Positions 35,907 through 43,994 of a stretch of 64,000 bases of DNA are shown one piece after another. Source of the stretch: Streptomyces sp. NBC_00663 (lineage in GTDB: Bacteria; Actinomycetota; Actinomycetes; Streptomycetales; Streptomycetaceae); NCBI RefSeq assembly GCF_036226885.1, contig NZ_CP109027.1, forward strand, positions 434,001 through 498,000, given 5' to 3'. The translations under genes and the position numbers were made by a program. The notes below the pieces were generated by a model, which searched no databases, was not told the DNA's origin, and saw nothing but the letters and a program-made list of their open reading frames with translations. The number at the start of each line of letters is the position of its first letter. Within the stretch, counting starts at the first letter, position 1.

Positions 35907-37199
35907 TCAGTTCTCCTTGAAACGGCGCGGCTTCAGCGGCTGCACCGGCTGCATCGGCTGCATCGGCTGCGGGACAGTCGGCTCGTGCCTCGGCGTCGGG
36001 TCCTGTCGGGGCAGCAGGAGCGGTGTGGTCAGGATGAGCAGTCCCACGACCGTGAGAGCGGTACGCGGACTCGTGGCGTCGGCGAGCAGCCCGGTGAGTG
36101 CGGTGAGGACGGCGATGGATGCCTGCTGTCCGATCGACCAGGCCGACAGGGTGCGGGCGACGAGATGCTGGGGGGTGTGCTCCAGCCGGTAGGTGGCGAG
36201 CACCGGGCCGTACAGGCTCATGTTGACGATGATCGCCAGCTCGACGGCCATCACGGTGATGAGACCGACGATGCCGGGACGGACCAAGGCCAGGCCGATG
36301 AGCCAGATCGCACGCAGGGTGCCCACGGCGCGGAAGACCCAGTGCCGGCCGAACCGGGCCACGACACGGCGGGCCAGCCGGGAGCCGATCAGGCCGCCCA
36401 GGCAGGGGGCGGCGAAGGCGAGGGCGTACTGCCAGGGCGGGAACCCGAGTTGGCGAAGCAGGAGCACGGCCAGCAGCGGCTCGGTCGCCATGATCAGACC
36501 GGAGACGAGCATTTGGTTGAGGTAGAGCGGCCGCAGACCGGGGTGGCCCATGATGTGTCGCCAGCCGTCGAGCAGTCCGCCCGCCCGCGCCCGGCTCTTG
36601 CCGGTCGCGTGCGGTGCCTCCTCCTGGCCGCCGATCGCGGTGATACCGAGAGCGGAGAGCAGGTAGCTGATCGCGTCGGCCACCACGGTGGTGACCGGCC
36701 CGAACAGGCCGATCGCCGCCCCTCCCAGCGGTGGCCCCACCGCGATCGAGCTCCAGTTCGTGGACTCGAACCGCGCGTTGGCGACGAGCAGGTCGTCCGG
36801 CCGTACAAGGACCTTGAGGTAGGCACCACTGGCCGCGTTGAACGCGATCTTGGCCGCGGCGACCACGGTCGAGACCACGAGCAGTTGGACGAAACCGAGC
36901 CATCCGAAGGCGTAGGCAAGGGGGATCGTCGCCATGGCCGCGCACCGGGCCAGATCCATCATGATCATGACTGGGCGTTTGCGCCGGAACTCCACCCACG
37001 GCGCGAGCGGCACCGCGATCAGCGCACCCACCGCGGGCCCCACCGCGGAGAGTGCGGACACCTCGGCGGGTCCGGCATGCAGCACCAGCACGGCGATCAG
37101 CGGCAACGCACCGAACCCCAGCCCGGACCCGTACGCGCTCACCGCGTACGACGCCCACAGCCAGCCGAACGGCCGGCCCAACCGTCTCCTGCCCACCAT
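35907..37199 (-). CDS. MFS exporter, MFS_3/MefA-EntS-like
   Basis: A 430-residue, 12-helix permease. The start MVGRRRLGRPFGWLWASYAV and the loop VEFRRKRPVMIMMDLARC are typical of the MFS_3 group of macrolide, siderophore and drug exporters. The C-terminal cytoplasmic tail carries a short repeat, QPMQPMQPVQPLKP, encoded by near-identical nine-base units. ATG 37199 gives the correct first helix. It diverges from a LysR regulator at 37339; a perfect palindrome lies in the gap. Substrate is unknown. Confidence 0.92.
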   Translation of the reverse strand: MVGRRRLGRPFGWLWASYAVSAYGSGLGFGALPLIAVLVLHAGPAEVSALSAVGPAVGALIAVPLAPWVEFRRKRPVMIMMDLARCAAMATIPLAYAFGWLGFVQLLVVSTVVAAAKIAFNAASGAYLKVLVRPDDLLVANARFESTNWSSIAVGPPLGGAAIGLFGPVTTVVADAISYLLSALGITAIGGQEEAPHATGKSRARAGGLLDGWRHIMGHPGLRPLYLNQMLVSGLIMATEPLLAVLLLRQLGFPPWQYALAFAAPCLGGLIGSRLARRVVARFGRHWVFRAVGTLRAIWLIGLALVRPGIVGLITVMAVELAIIVNMSLYGPVLATYRLEHTPQHLVARTLSAWSIGQQASIAVLTALTGLLADATSPRTALTVVGLLILTTPLLLPRQDPTPRHEPTVPQPMQPMQPVQPLKPRRFKEN

Positions 37200-37305
37200 G
37201 CTCAGCGCACTCCCCTCGGGCCCCGCCCGGACAAACCCACGTTGACCGAAGAGAGACAAGCGGGCAGGACAGTGGCAGGTCAAACAACCGACCGGCTGGA
37301 GCTCC

Positions 37306-37320
37306 ACAACCATTGGTTGT
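37306..37320. promoter_or_regulatory. Perfect palindrome, likely LysR operator
   Basis: ACAACCA-T-TGGTTGT is a perfect 7+7 inverted repeat located 19 bases before the LysR start and 107 bases before the divergent MFS start. A half-copy, ACAACC, occurs at 37284-37289. It follows the T-N11-A pattern expected for LysR recognition only loosely, but its position is ideal for autoregulation. Confidence 0.7.
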
Positions 37321-37338
37321 TCACTAAGGTGGCTCGGC

Positions 37339-38274
37339 GTGGATCTCGAAGCAGTACGCACCTTCGTCGCCGTCGCCGAAGCGGGCCAGTTCCAGAAGGC
37401 CGCCGACGATCTGTCGATCACCCAGCAGGCCGTCTCCAAACGCGTCGCCACGCTGGAGCGCACCCTCGGCGTGCGGTTGTTCACCCGGGCCGCGCGCGGT
37501 GCCGAGCTCACCATCGACGGTCAGGCGTTCCTCCCCCACGCACGCGAGCTGCTGCGCGTCGCCGAGCGTGCGGGCGCCTCCGTGCGCCCCGGCCGCCGTC
37601 CGCTGCGCGTCGATGTGATCGCCTCGCGCAGCGCGCAGTCCCACCTGATGCGCGGCTTCCATCGCGCACACCCCGACATCGACCTCGACGTGGTGATGCT
37701 GTTCGACATCGAGACCGCTGTCGCCGCCATCCGCTCCGGCACGATCGACGCGTCCTTCCGGGCCGTCGCCGCGCCCGGCCGGCCTCTCCCCGAGGACATC
37801 GAGTCCGTCCGCGTGCTCGACGAACCGCTCCAACTCCTCACCGGCCCCGCCCACGCACTGGCGGGCGCCCGGTCGGTGACCCTCGACCAGCTCACCGGGC
37901 ACCGCATCTGGATGCCCGGCATCGCCCCCGGAACCGAGTGGGGCGCCTACTACGACGACCTCGTCGCCGAGTTCGGTCTCACCATCGAGGTGACCGGGCC
38001 CAACTTCGGCTCCGACGCGCTCCTCGACACCATCGCCGACACCCCGGCCCTGGCGACCTTCATGGGCGAGCACACCCGTCTCATCTGGCCCGCCGACCAC
38101 GGGCTGCGGCGCATCCCGGTGACCGACCCGGCCCCCGTCTACCCGCACTCGCTGCTCTGGCACCGCGACAACCCGCACCCTGCGCTGGCTACCCTCCGAG
38201 CCCACCTCGCCGCCACGACACCCGGCCACGGCGCCGACGGGACCTGGGTGCCGGACTGGGTGACTCCACGCTGA
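37339..38274 (+). CDS. LysR-family transcriptional regulator
   Basis: This encodes 311 residues from GTG. The N-terminal HTH is MDLEAVRTFVAVAEAGQFQK, then ADDLSITQQAVSKRVATLER. The effector domain follows (RVDVIASRSAQSHLMRGFHR to the end). LysR proteins usually activate a divergent gene on binding a co-inducer, so the MFS exporter is the obvious target. The downstream FAD oxidoreductase, 148 bases away, may have its own promoter. Confidence 0.94.
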   Translation: MDLEAVRTFVAVAEAGQFQKAADDLSITQQAVSKRVATLERTLGVRLFTRAARGAELTIDGQAFLPHARELLRVAERAGASVRPGRRPLRVDVIASRSAQSHLMRGFHRAHPDIDLDVVMLFDIETAVAAIRSGTIDASFRAVAAPGRPLPEDIESVRVLDEPLQLLTGPAHALAGARSVTLDQLTGHRIWMPGIAPGTEWGAYYDDLVAEFGLTIEVTGPNFGSDALLDTIADTPALATFMGEHTRLIWPADHGLRRIPVTDPAPVYPHSLLWHRDNPHPALATLRAHLAATTPGHGADGTWVPDWVTPR

Positions 38275-38421
38275 CCGCCCCGCCCGCTCCGCCCACTCGG
38301 CGCCCGCGCCACCCGCTCGGCCCGCCCGACGCAGGCGGTCAGCTCGTGGTCGGCGGAAAACCCATTGCCGTTGGCCCGCATCGGATGGTTGATTGTTCGG
38401 CCACCGATCAGCGGAGGGCGC

Positions 38422-39543
38422 ATGAGGACGTCCGTGAAGCGGCCTGGGCGGGTCGCAGTCATCGGAGTGGGCATTCTCGGAACCGCCGTCGGCTGGAACC
38501 TGTCCCGGCAGGGTGCCGAGGTGGTCTTCGTCGACGCGGGCCGGCCGGGCGAAGGGGTCACCAACTGGTCGTTCTCGTGGGTCAACGCCAGCAACAAGAC
38601 CGTGCGCAGGTCCTACTTCGACCTGAACGTCGCGGGCATGGCAGCGCACCGTGCGCTTGCCGAGGACATCGGGCCGGACGCGTGGTGGTATCCCAGCGGC
38701 CATCTGCGCTGGGCAGGCGATCCCGCAGCGCAGACGAAGCTCCTGGAAACCGCCGAACTGCTGGCCGGCTGGGACTACGGGGTCAAGGTGTGTACGGGCG
38801 CCGAGGCGCGCCGCCGCCTCGAACCCGCTGTCACGATCCCCGACGAGGTCCCCGTCGTGGTCTACCCCGACGAGGCCTGGGTGCACGGACGCCGACTCGT
38901 CGGCCGTCTCGTCGGGCAGGCCGTCGCGGCAGGCGCCGAGCACCGCTTCGACACCGCCGTCCGTGACATCCGCACCGGCGCCGACGGAGGCGTCCGGACA
39001 GTCGCGCTGTCCGATGGGAGCAGCCTCGACGTCGACATCGTCGTGAACGCGGCGGGCCCCAGCGCCTCCCATGTCGCCGGGCTCGTCGCTCGCCACTTGC
39101 CGATGCGTCGGGAACCCGGCATCGTCGCTCGGATCGGCTGTGCCCGGGTCCCGGTCCACCGGGCCATGCATGCGCCTCGGATCGAGATCCGACCTGACGG
39201 AGACGGTTCGGTGGTCCTCCACAGCCGTGAGGTCGACGCGCTCATCGACACGGGCGAAGATCCGGCCGAACTCGCACGGTTGCTCCACGACATGGCGCGG
39301 CAGGTCGTTCCCGAACTCGCCAACTCCCGCATCACACAGGCACGGGTGGCCAACCGGCCCATCCCAGCCGACGGATTCCCCTCGGTAGGAGCGGTGCCGT
39401 CCGTACCGGGCTACTACGAGGCCGTCTCCCACAGCGGCATCACGCTCGGGCCGATCATCGGCCGACTGCTCGCCGCAGAGATCCTCACCGGGAAGCGAGA
39501 TGCCATGCTGACCGACTTCCGCCCGGAGCGGTTCCACCCGTGA
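38422..39543 (+). CDS. FAD-dependent oxidoreductase (DAO family)
   Basis: A 373-residue flavoprotein. The FAD motif is VAVIGVGILGTAVGWNLSRQ with the ribose-binding acid in VVFVDAGRPGEG. The conserved region VNAAGPSASHVAGL and the C-terminal SHSGITLGPIIGRLLAAEIL identify the D-amino-acid oxidase-like (DadA/glycine oxidase) family. ATG 38422 has GGAGGGC upstream. It likely oxidises an amine or amino acid; the NWSFSWVNASNKT motif is seen in many actinobacterial members of unknown substrate. Confidence 0.93.
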   Translation: MRTSVKRPGRVAVIGVGILGTAVGWNLSRQGAEVVFVDAGRPGEGVTNWSFSWVNASNKTVRRSYFDLNVAGMAAHRALAEDIGPDAWWYPSGHLRWAGDPAAQTKLLETAELLAGWDYGVKVCTGAEARRRLEPAVTIPDEVPVVVYPDEAWVHGRRLVGRLVGQAVAAGAEHRFDTAVRDIRTGADGGVRTVALSDGSSLDVDIVVNAAGPSASHVAGLVARHLPMRREPGIVARIGCARVPVHRAMHAPRIEIRPDGDGSVVLHSREVDALIDTGEDPAELARLLHDMARQVVPELANSRITQARVANRPIPADGFPSVGAVPSVPGYYEAVSHSGITLGPIIGRLLAAEILTGKRDAMLTDFRPERFHP

Positions 39544-39558
39544 CAGCCCGGGCGCCCT

Positions 39559-40584
39559 TCAGAGTCCGAAGAGGGCTGTGGCGTTGTCGTGGCACACGGC
39601 CCGCAGCCACTCCTCCCCCAGGCCCAACCGCTCCAGAGCCTGGAGCTGATGCAGGTACGGGTAAGGGATGTTGGGGAAGTCGGAGCCGAACAGAATGCGG
39701 TCACCGAGCTCGCCGAGCCGGGGCAGGGCCTGGCGCGGGAAGGGCATGAACCCCTCGCAGAAGTCGGTGAACGCCATGGTGGTGTCCAGCCGCACCTGGG
39801 TGTACCGCTCGGCGAGGCCGAGGAAGTCCTCGTACTCGGGCATTCCCATATGCGCGATGATCAGCCGTAGTTGCGGGTGTCGGGCCAGCACCCGCGCGAT
39901 CGGCTCCGGGCCGGTGTGCTTGCCGGGCGCGGGGCCCGAGCCGCAGTGGATGACCACGGGGACGCGGGCCTCTGCCAGCAACCCCCAGGCCGGCTGGAGG
40001 AGTTCGTCGGCCGGGTCGTAGGCCCCTACTTGTACGTGCGCCTTGAACACGCGCGCACCCGCTTCGACAGCCTCGCGCACATAGGTCTCGACACCCGGCT
40101 CGGGGTAGAGGGTGGCGGTGTGCAGACAGTCCGGGGTCCGGCGGGCGAATTCGGCCGCCCAGTCGTTCAGCCAGCGGGCCATACCGGGTTTGTGCGGGTA
40201 GAGCATCGAGGTGAACGCCCGCACACCGAACTCGCGCAGCACAGCCGCCCGTTCCGCCTCCTGCTGCCGGTAGGTGATCGGCCACTCCAGCCCGCCGGTC
40301 AGCGGCCCCAGCGCGTCGAAATAGGCCCACACCTTGCGCAGGACACGCTCGGGCATGAAGTGGGTGTGGACATCGACGAGTCCGGGAAGCCCGAGCCCCT
40401 CCCAGAAACGGCGGACCTCACCGGCTTCCGTCTCCAGAGCCAAGGCGGCGTCGGCGTCACTCGTCGCGCCTGGCGGATGGGCGTGGCCGACGGGCGCCGT
40501 GGGGTGATCGTTCACGTCACCCACGATCGCCTGCGGCGAGGGGGTGGGTCCAGCCCCTTGCGCCCGGACGCGTGAGTGATCCAT
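39559..40584 (-). CDS. Amidohydrolase (metal-dependent, amidohydrolase_2)
   Basis: This encodes up to 341 residues. The TIM-barrel metal ligands are visible: VDVHTHFMP (HxH), VFKAHVQVG, VIHCGSGPAPGK, IAHMG, and the catalytic aspartate in ILFGSDFPNIP. It matches the ACMSD/2-pyrone-dicarboxylate-hydrolase-like amidohydrolase_2 family. The start is uncertain: ATG 40584 is used, but GTG codons at 40524 or 40515 would remove a poorly conserved N-terminus. It converges on the FAD oxidoreductase gene with 15 bases between. Confidence 0.88.
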   Translation of the reverse strand: MDHSRVRAQGAGPTPSPQAIVGDVNDHPTAPVGHAHPPGATSDADAALALETEAGEVRRFWEGLGLPGLVDVHTHFMPERVLRKVWAYFDALGPLTGGLEWPITYRQQEAERAAVLREFGVRAFTSMLYPHKPGMARWLNDWAAEFARRTPDCLHTATLYPEPGVETYVREAVEAGARVFKAHVQVGAYDPADELLQPAWGLLAEARVPVVIHCGSGPAPGKHTGPEPIARVLARHPQLRLIIAHMGMPEYEDFLGLAERYTQVRLDTTMAFTDFCEGFMPFPRQALPRLGELGDRILFGSDFPNIPYPYLHQLQALERLGLGEEWLRAVCHDNATALFGL

Positions 40585-40659
40585 CACGAGTCGGTCCCAC
40601 GGACAGCAAGTCCGGCGACGCAGGCGGTGCGCCGCGATGCGAGTTCCGGTCGGTTGAAC

Positions 40660-40735
40660 CGCCATGAGGCCGTCTGCAAGGTTGCCGAGAAGACCACCTT
40701 GTTCAGCTCGGTCATCCGGTCCCAGGACGCGTCAC
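40660..40735 (-). pseudogene. Dihydrofolate-reductase-like (RibD C-terminal) scrap
   Basis: On the minus strand, bases 40733 to 40662 translate to DASWDRMTELNKVVFSATL and then QTASW. This resembles the segment 'W.RM.EL.KVVFS.TL..P.W' conserved in the small DHFR/RibD-like reductases abundant in Streptomyces. Nothing before or after belongs to the family, and no start exists. The match is short, so this is a tentative identification. Confidence 0.4.
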
Positions 40736-41166
40736 GTGCCTGTTCTGAGTTGCTGTCGGCACAGGACGTGCGAAGACACGACCCCTTCCCCGAAGCCCGT
40801 CACGAGGCAGACCAGTCATTTACGTCCAGGTTTTCCTGCACGGTCAGGGCCTGCGAGTCGCGAGAGACCTTCCTCTGGGCGCTTCTCGCGCCCCACTGTC
40901 TGGCCCTCTCGAAGTAGCTGGAGGACACATTGAGCCGCTGGGCGGCGGCGCGATCACTGCGTCAAGCCGTGTTTCGCTGAGCGACAGGGCCCATCCGCCT
41001 ACCTCGTGTGGGGAAGCCGTCTTCCAGCCAGGTCGCAGGGTGTTGATCAACCCAGTTGACCGCGTAGTGAAGGGCGCGAACCCTGCCAGCTGTCACAGTC
41101 TGAGTGTCTCCCCGCCGGCCAGAGGTCCCTTGTTTTCGCGTGAGGGGAGCGCACGACTGAGGTGCC
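40736..41166. other. Non-coding or decayed stretch
   Basis: No open frame here has recognisable family features. A minus-strand frame (about 40815-40970, containing AAAQRLNVSSSYFERARQ) looks helix-turn-helix-like, but it is short and lacks a start. Base composition is slightly lower in GC than the neighbours, which fits degraded sequence between the dihydrofolate-reductase scrap and the permease/dehydrogenase fusion. Confidence 0.45.
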
Positions 41167-41252
41167 ATGCACCGGATCCTCTTCCGCTGGCGGCTCGGCG
41201 CGATCCCGGTCGTGTTCGGGGTCTCGGTCCTGACGTTCGTCCTCACCAGTCT
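41167..41252 (+). pseudogene. Peptide/nickel ABC transporter permease (DppB-like), first ~29 codons only
   Basis: ATG 41167 opens HRILFRWRLGAIPVVFGVSV, then LTFVLTSL, which is the first membrane helix of DppB/OppB-type ABC permeases ('RRLLxAIPVLFGVSxLTFxL'). After codon 29 the reading passes directly into aldehyde dehydrogenase sequence. The rest of the permease, some 290 residues, is missing, along with any partner genes. Confidence 0.7.
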
Positions 41253-42090
41253 GGTAACGAGGCCGGCGCCGCCCTCCCCGCCCACCCCGGCATCCGCAAG
41301 ATGAGCTTCACCGGCTCCCCCGCCACCGGCACCGCCGTCATGGAGGCCTGCGCCCGCAACCCTCGTACCCCTTCAGCTGGAGTTGGGCGGCAAGTCCCCG
41401 CAGATCGTGCTGCCGGACGCGGACCTGGCCAAGGCCGTACCGGCGATCGTGCGCAGCATCGTCATGAACAGCGGCCAGGTCTGCGCGGCCGGCTCCCGCG
41501 TCCTGGTCCACTCCTCCCAGCACGACCGGCTCGTGGCCGAACTCGCCGACGCCTTCCGCGCCGTAAGGGTCGGGATGTGGGACCAGCCCGTCGCCATGGG
41601 CCCTCTCATCAGCGCCCGGCAGGAGAGGCGGGTGCTGGACCACCTGGCCATCGGCCGTGCGGAGGGCGCCGAAGTGGTCGTCGGGGGCGGGAAGTTGACC
41701 GGCGCTCCCTACGACAACGGCTACTTCGTGGAGCCGACCCTCTTCGTCCGGGTCACGCCGGACATGCGCGTCGCCCAGGAGGAGATCTTCGGCCCCGTGC
41801 TCTCCGTCGTCACCTACGAGGACGAGGAGGAGGCTGTCGCCCGCGCCAACGGCACCCGCTACGGTCTCACCGCCACCGTCTGGACCCAGGACGTCGGCCG
41901 CACGATACGGCCGGCCCGCCGGGTCCAGGCCGGGCAGGTCGCCGTCAACACCCTCGGCGACGGCGGCCCCAACGGCGCGATCGGCGCGCCCTTCGGCGGC
42001 TACAGGCACAGCGGCTTCGGCCGCTCCATGGGGCCCGACTACCTGGAGGACTGGACCCAGGTGAAGTGCGTCGTCATCAACTCCGCCTGA
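41252..42090 (+). pseudogene. Aldehyde dehydrogenase, N-terminally truncated with one-base frameshift
   Basis: From 41252 the sequence reads GNEAGAALPAHPGIRKMSFT and GSPATGTAVMEACARN, the NAD-binding part of an aldehyde dehydrogenase. Removing one C in the run near 41361-41363 restores LVPLQLELGGKSPQIVLPDA. The rest is intact, including the catalytic cysteine region (SGQVCAAGSRVLVHSS), QEEIFGPVLSVVTYEDEEEA, and FGGYRHSGFGRSMGPDYLE. About 200 N-terminal residues are missing. The long downstream frame (starting at 41383) could still be translated, but the enzyme would lack its cofactor domain. Confidence 0.83.
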
Positions 42091-42111
42091 GCGCGGGCGC
42101 ATCGCCTGCGG

Positions 42112-42167
42112 GGTTCGAGCGGCGGGCAACGCGTCCAACCCCGAGGACGCTCAACACCGCTCGAACC
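42112..42167. terminator. Long-loop inverted repeat between convergent genes
   Basis: GGTTCGAGCGG (42112-42122) and CCGCTCGAACC (42157-42167) are perfect inverse copies, separated by 34 bases. They lie between the aldehyde dehydrogenase remnant and the stop of the PIG-L gene, on opposite strands. This could be a bidirectional terminator, though the loop is longer than usual. Confidence 0.55.
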
Positions 42168-42174
42168 ACGCGGA

Positions 42175-43008
42175 TCAACGCAGGCCGGCGAAGAGATCGT
42201 TCTCGGGTACGGGCGCGTCGGTGGTGTCCTGGACGCGTACGAAGGTCTCGATGCCCATCAGCTCGCCGAACCGCTCCTTGCCCATCTTGAGGAAGAAGAT
42301 GTTCTCGCCCTGGCTGGCGTGCGCGGCCAGGGCGTCGAACTTCTGGCCGCTGAAGCCTGTCGTGTCCACCCACGTGGTGATCTCGTCGTCGGGGAGACCG
42401 ATCTCGGCCAGCGCGGCGGCCTCGGCCGGGTCCGGCTCCGGCATGTCCTCATGGAACTCGCGCATGACCTCGCCGAACCGCTGCATCATCGAGCGGGGCG
42501 CCGTCGTCCAGTACACCTTCGGTGACAGTTCGGTCATCTCCAGCGCCGCCATCGTGATGCGGTGGGCCTGGATGTGGTCGGGGTGGCCGTAGAAGCCGTT
42601 CTCGTCATAGGTGACGACCACGTCGGGCTGGTAGTGCCGCATGAGTTCCGCGAGCCGCGCCGCGCCTTCCTGCACAGGGGTCTGCCAGAAGGATCCGGGG
42701 GCGTCGTTGCCGGGCCAGCCCATCATTCCGGAGTCGGCGTAGTCCAGCATCTCCAGGTCGCTGACCTTCAGGACGTCACAGCTGGCCTCGAGTTCCTGCC
42801 GGCGCATCAAGGCGACAGCCGCCGGATCGTGCCCGGGATCGCCCGGCTTCACACCCCCCGGCCCGTCCCCGCAAGCGCCGTCGGTACAGGTCACGAGAAC
42901 CGTGCGGATGCCTTCCGCCGCGTACCGCGCGAGGACCCCTCCCGTGCCGGTGGCCTCGTCGTCGGGGTGGGCGTGCACGGCCATGAGAGTCAAAGGGCGG
43001 TCAGTCAT
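42175..43008 (-). CDS. PIG-L family deacetylase (Mca/MshB-like)
   Basis: This encodes 277 residues. The zinc site is complete: AVHAHPDDEATGTGG (His, Asp, Asp) and GFYGHPDHIQAH (His). Both the opening and the insert ALMRRQELEASCDVLKVSDLEMLDYADSGM resemble mycothiol S-conjugate amidase and its relatives, in which the enzyme cleaves or deacetylates GlcN-Ins or bacillithiol-like thiols. Whether this is the main Mca or a paralogue cannot be told; no other mycothiol gene is near. ATG 43008 has GGAGG upstream. Confidence 0.92.
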   Translation of the reverse strand: MTDRPLTLMAVHAHPDDEATGTGGVLARYAAEGIRTVLVTCTDGACGDGPGGVKPGDPGHDPAAVALMRRQELEASCDVLKVSDLEMLDYADSGMMGWPGNDAPGSFWQTPVQEGAARLAELMRHYQPDVVVTYDENGFYGHPDHIQAHRITMAALEMTELSPKVYWTTAPRSMMQRFGEVMREFHEDMPEPDPAEAAALAEIGLPDDEITTWVDTTGFSGQKFDALAAHASQGENIFFLKMGKERFGELMGIETFVRVQDTTDAPVPENDLFAGLR

Positions 43009-43550
43009 GACGAAGTCCTCCAGCGAAAATACGTCTTGGTCCACAGAGCACGGCGGATACACCGCGACCTCGAGGATCGGCTACTGGTGGGGCGGATGAC
43101 CTTACGGTCCCCTGTTCCCCACCCATGCGGCGCCGGTCCCTCGCTCGATGCAACCTTCCCGGTCGGACCTGGTGTTCCCGACGCGGCCCCTTGGCTTGTT
43201 TCATGCGCAGGTGCAAGCAGCTCCTGAGGGGTCCCGTCGAACCGGCGACACTGATCGACGGCGCTCATCGGCGGCGCTCATCGGCGGCGAGCGCCGAGAC
43301 ATCCCGAGGACCGCCGACTCGGGGGGGGGGCTGCCGACGTCGGGACTGCGGGTCGGGCCGCCGCCCCTCGCCCATCACCCATCGCTCCTCGTCCGGTCCA
43401 CCGTTTCGGCCCGCAGCCGCATCGATAGGACACGCCTATACGGGGCATCGATTTTTGGTCGTGGACCCCCCGCGCCCGGCCCGGGTTCACTGTGGCCCAA
43501 AGCTGGCGCGGACCGATCGGGCTCGGTGGCGCGCGATCAGGGAGGCTGCA
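43009..43550. other. Long gap without a gene, including a G10 tract
   Basis: About 540 bases carry no recognisable gene. The sequence includes a duplicated GGCGGCGCTCAT-type motif near 43257-43290 and a run of ten G at 43321-43330. The last 100 bases probably hold the promoter of the former dctA gene. Confidence 0.6.
43321..43330. repeat. Homopolymer G10
   Basis: Ten consecutive G residues follow CTC. It is the longest homopolymer I noticed in the window. It is outside any intact gene and may be variable in length or prone to sequencing error. Confidence 0.85.
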
Positions 43551-43810
43551 ATGACGCATACCCCGGGCAACGGACGAGCCGAGCAGGCCGCGCGTATCGC
43601 GGCCGAGCCGTGGTACCGGCAGTTGTACGTCCAGGTGCTGGTGGCGATCGTGATCGGCATCGTGCTGGGCTGGCGGTGGCCGGATCTGGCCACCGACATG
43701 GAGCCGATCGGCACGACGTTCATCACCGCGATGAAGATGCTGATCGGACCGATCGTCTTCCTGACGATCATCGGCGGCATCGCCGGCATCGCCGGCGTCG
43801 CGGATCAGCC
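43551..43810 (+). pseudogene. dctA: C4-dicarboxylate transporter DctA, N-terminal stub
   Basis: ATG 43551, with GGAGG upstream, opens an N-terminus matching DctA: PWYRQLYVQVLVAIVIGIVL, GWRWPDLATDMEPIGTTFIT and AMKMLIGPIVFLTIIGGIAG. After about 85 residues, near 43810, the similarity stops and the frame continues into unrelated sequence to 43964. More than 80% of the transporter, including the substrate site, is missing. The expression signals at the start are intact, so a short membrane peptide might still be made. Confidence 0.82.
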
Positions 43811-43923
43811 CTGTGAGCCACCAGGGTTAGGGACTTGGGGACGACAGGTCGAGTCGTACGGGGTCGTCGCGGGCGCTTTGCGGCGTGCCGCGGCGATCCT
43901 GCGTACGTGCTTTTCCGTGTCCG

Positions 43924-43951
43924 GTACGTGCACGTGCACATGCACGTGCAC
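43924..43951. repeat. 28-base alternating purine-pyrimidine tract
   Basis: Every base from 43924 to 43951 alternates purine and pyrimidine, made of GT, AC, GC and AT steps. It contains two copies of the palindrome TGCACGTGCA (43929-43938 region and 43941-43950). Such tracts favour Z-DNA under negative supercoiling. It ends 43 bases before the sirtuin start codon. Confidence 0.8.
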
Positions 43952-43994
43952 CGGCCCTGCGTGACCGGTCTCCGGGATTTCGTACCCTTGCGGC

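Noticed and set aside
35985..38966. 993-codon plus-strand open frame
   Set aside because: It runs antisense across the MFS gene and through the LysR and FAD oxidoreductase genes in another frame. The translation is Arg/Pro/Gly-rich with no domain; it is an artefact of high GC.
43924..43951. CRISPR-like or satellite repeat from the GTGCAC units
   Set aside because: Only two decamer copies exist, with no spacers; an alternating purine-pyrimidine tract describes it better.
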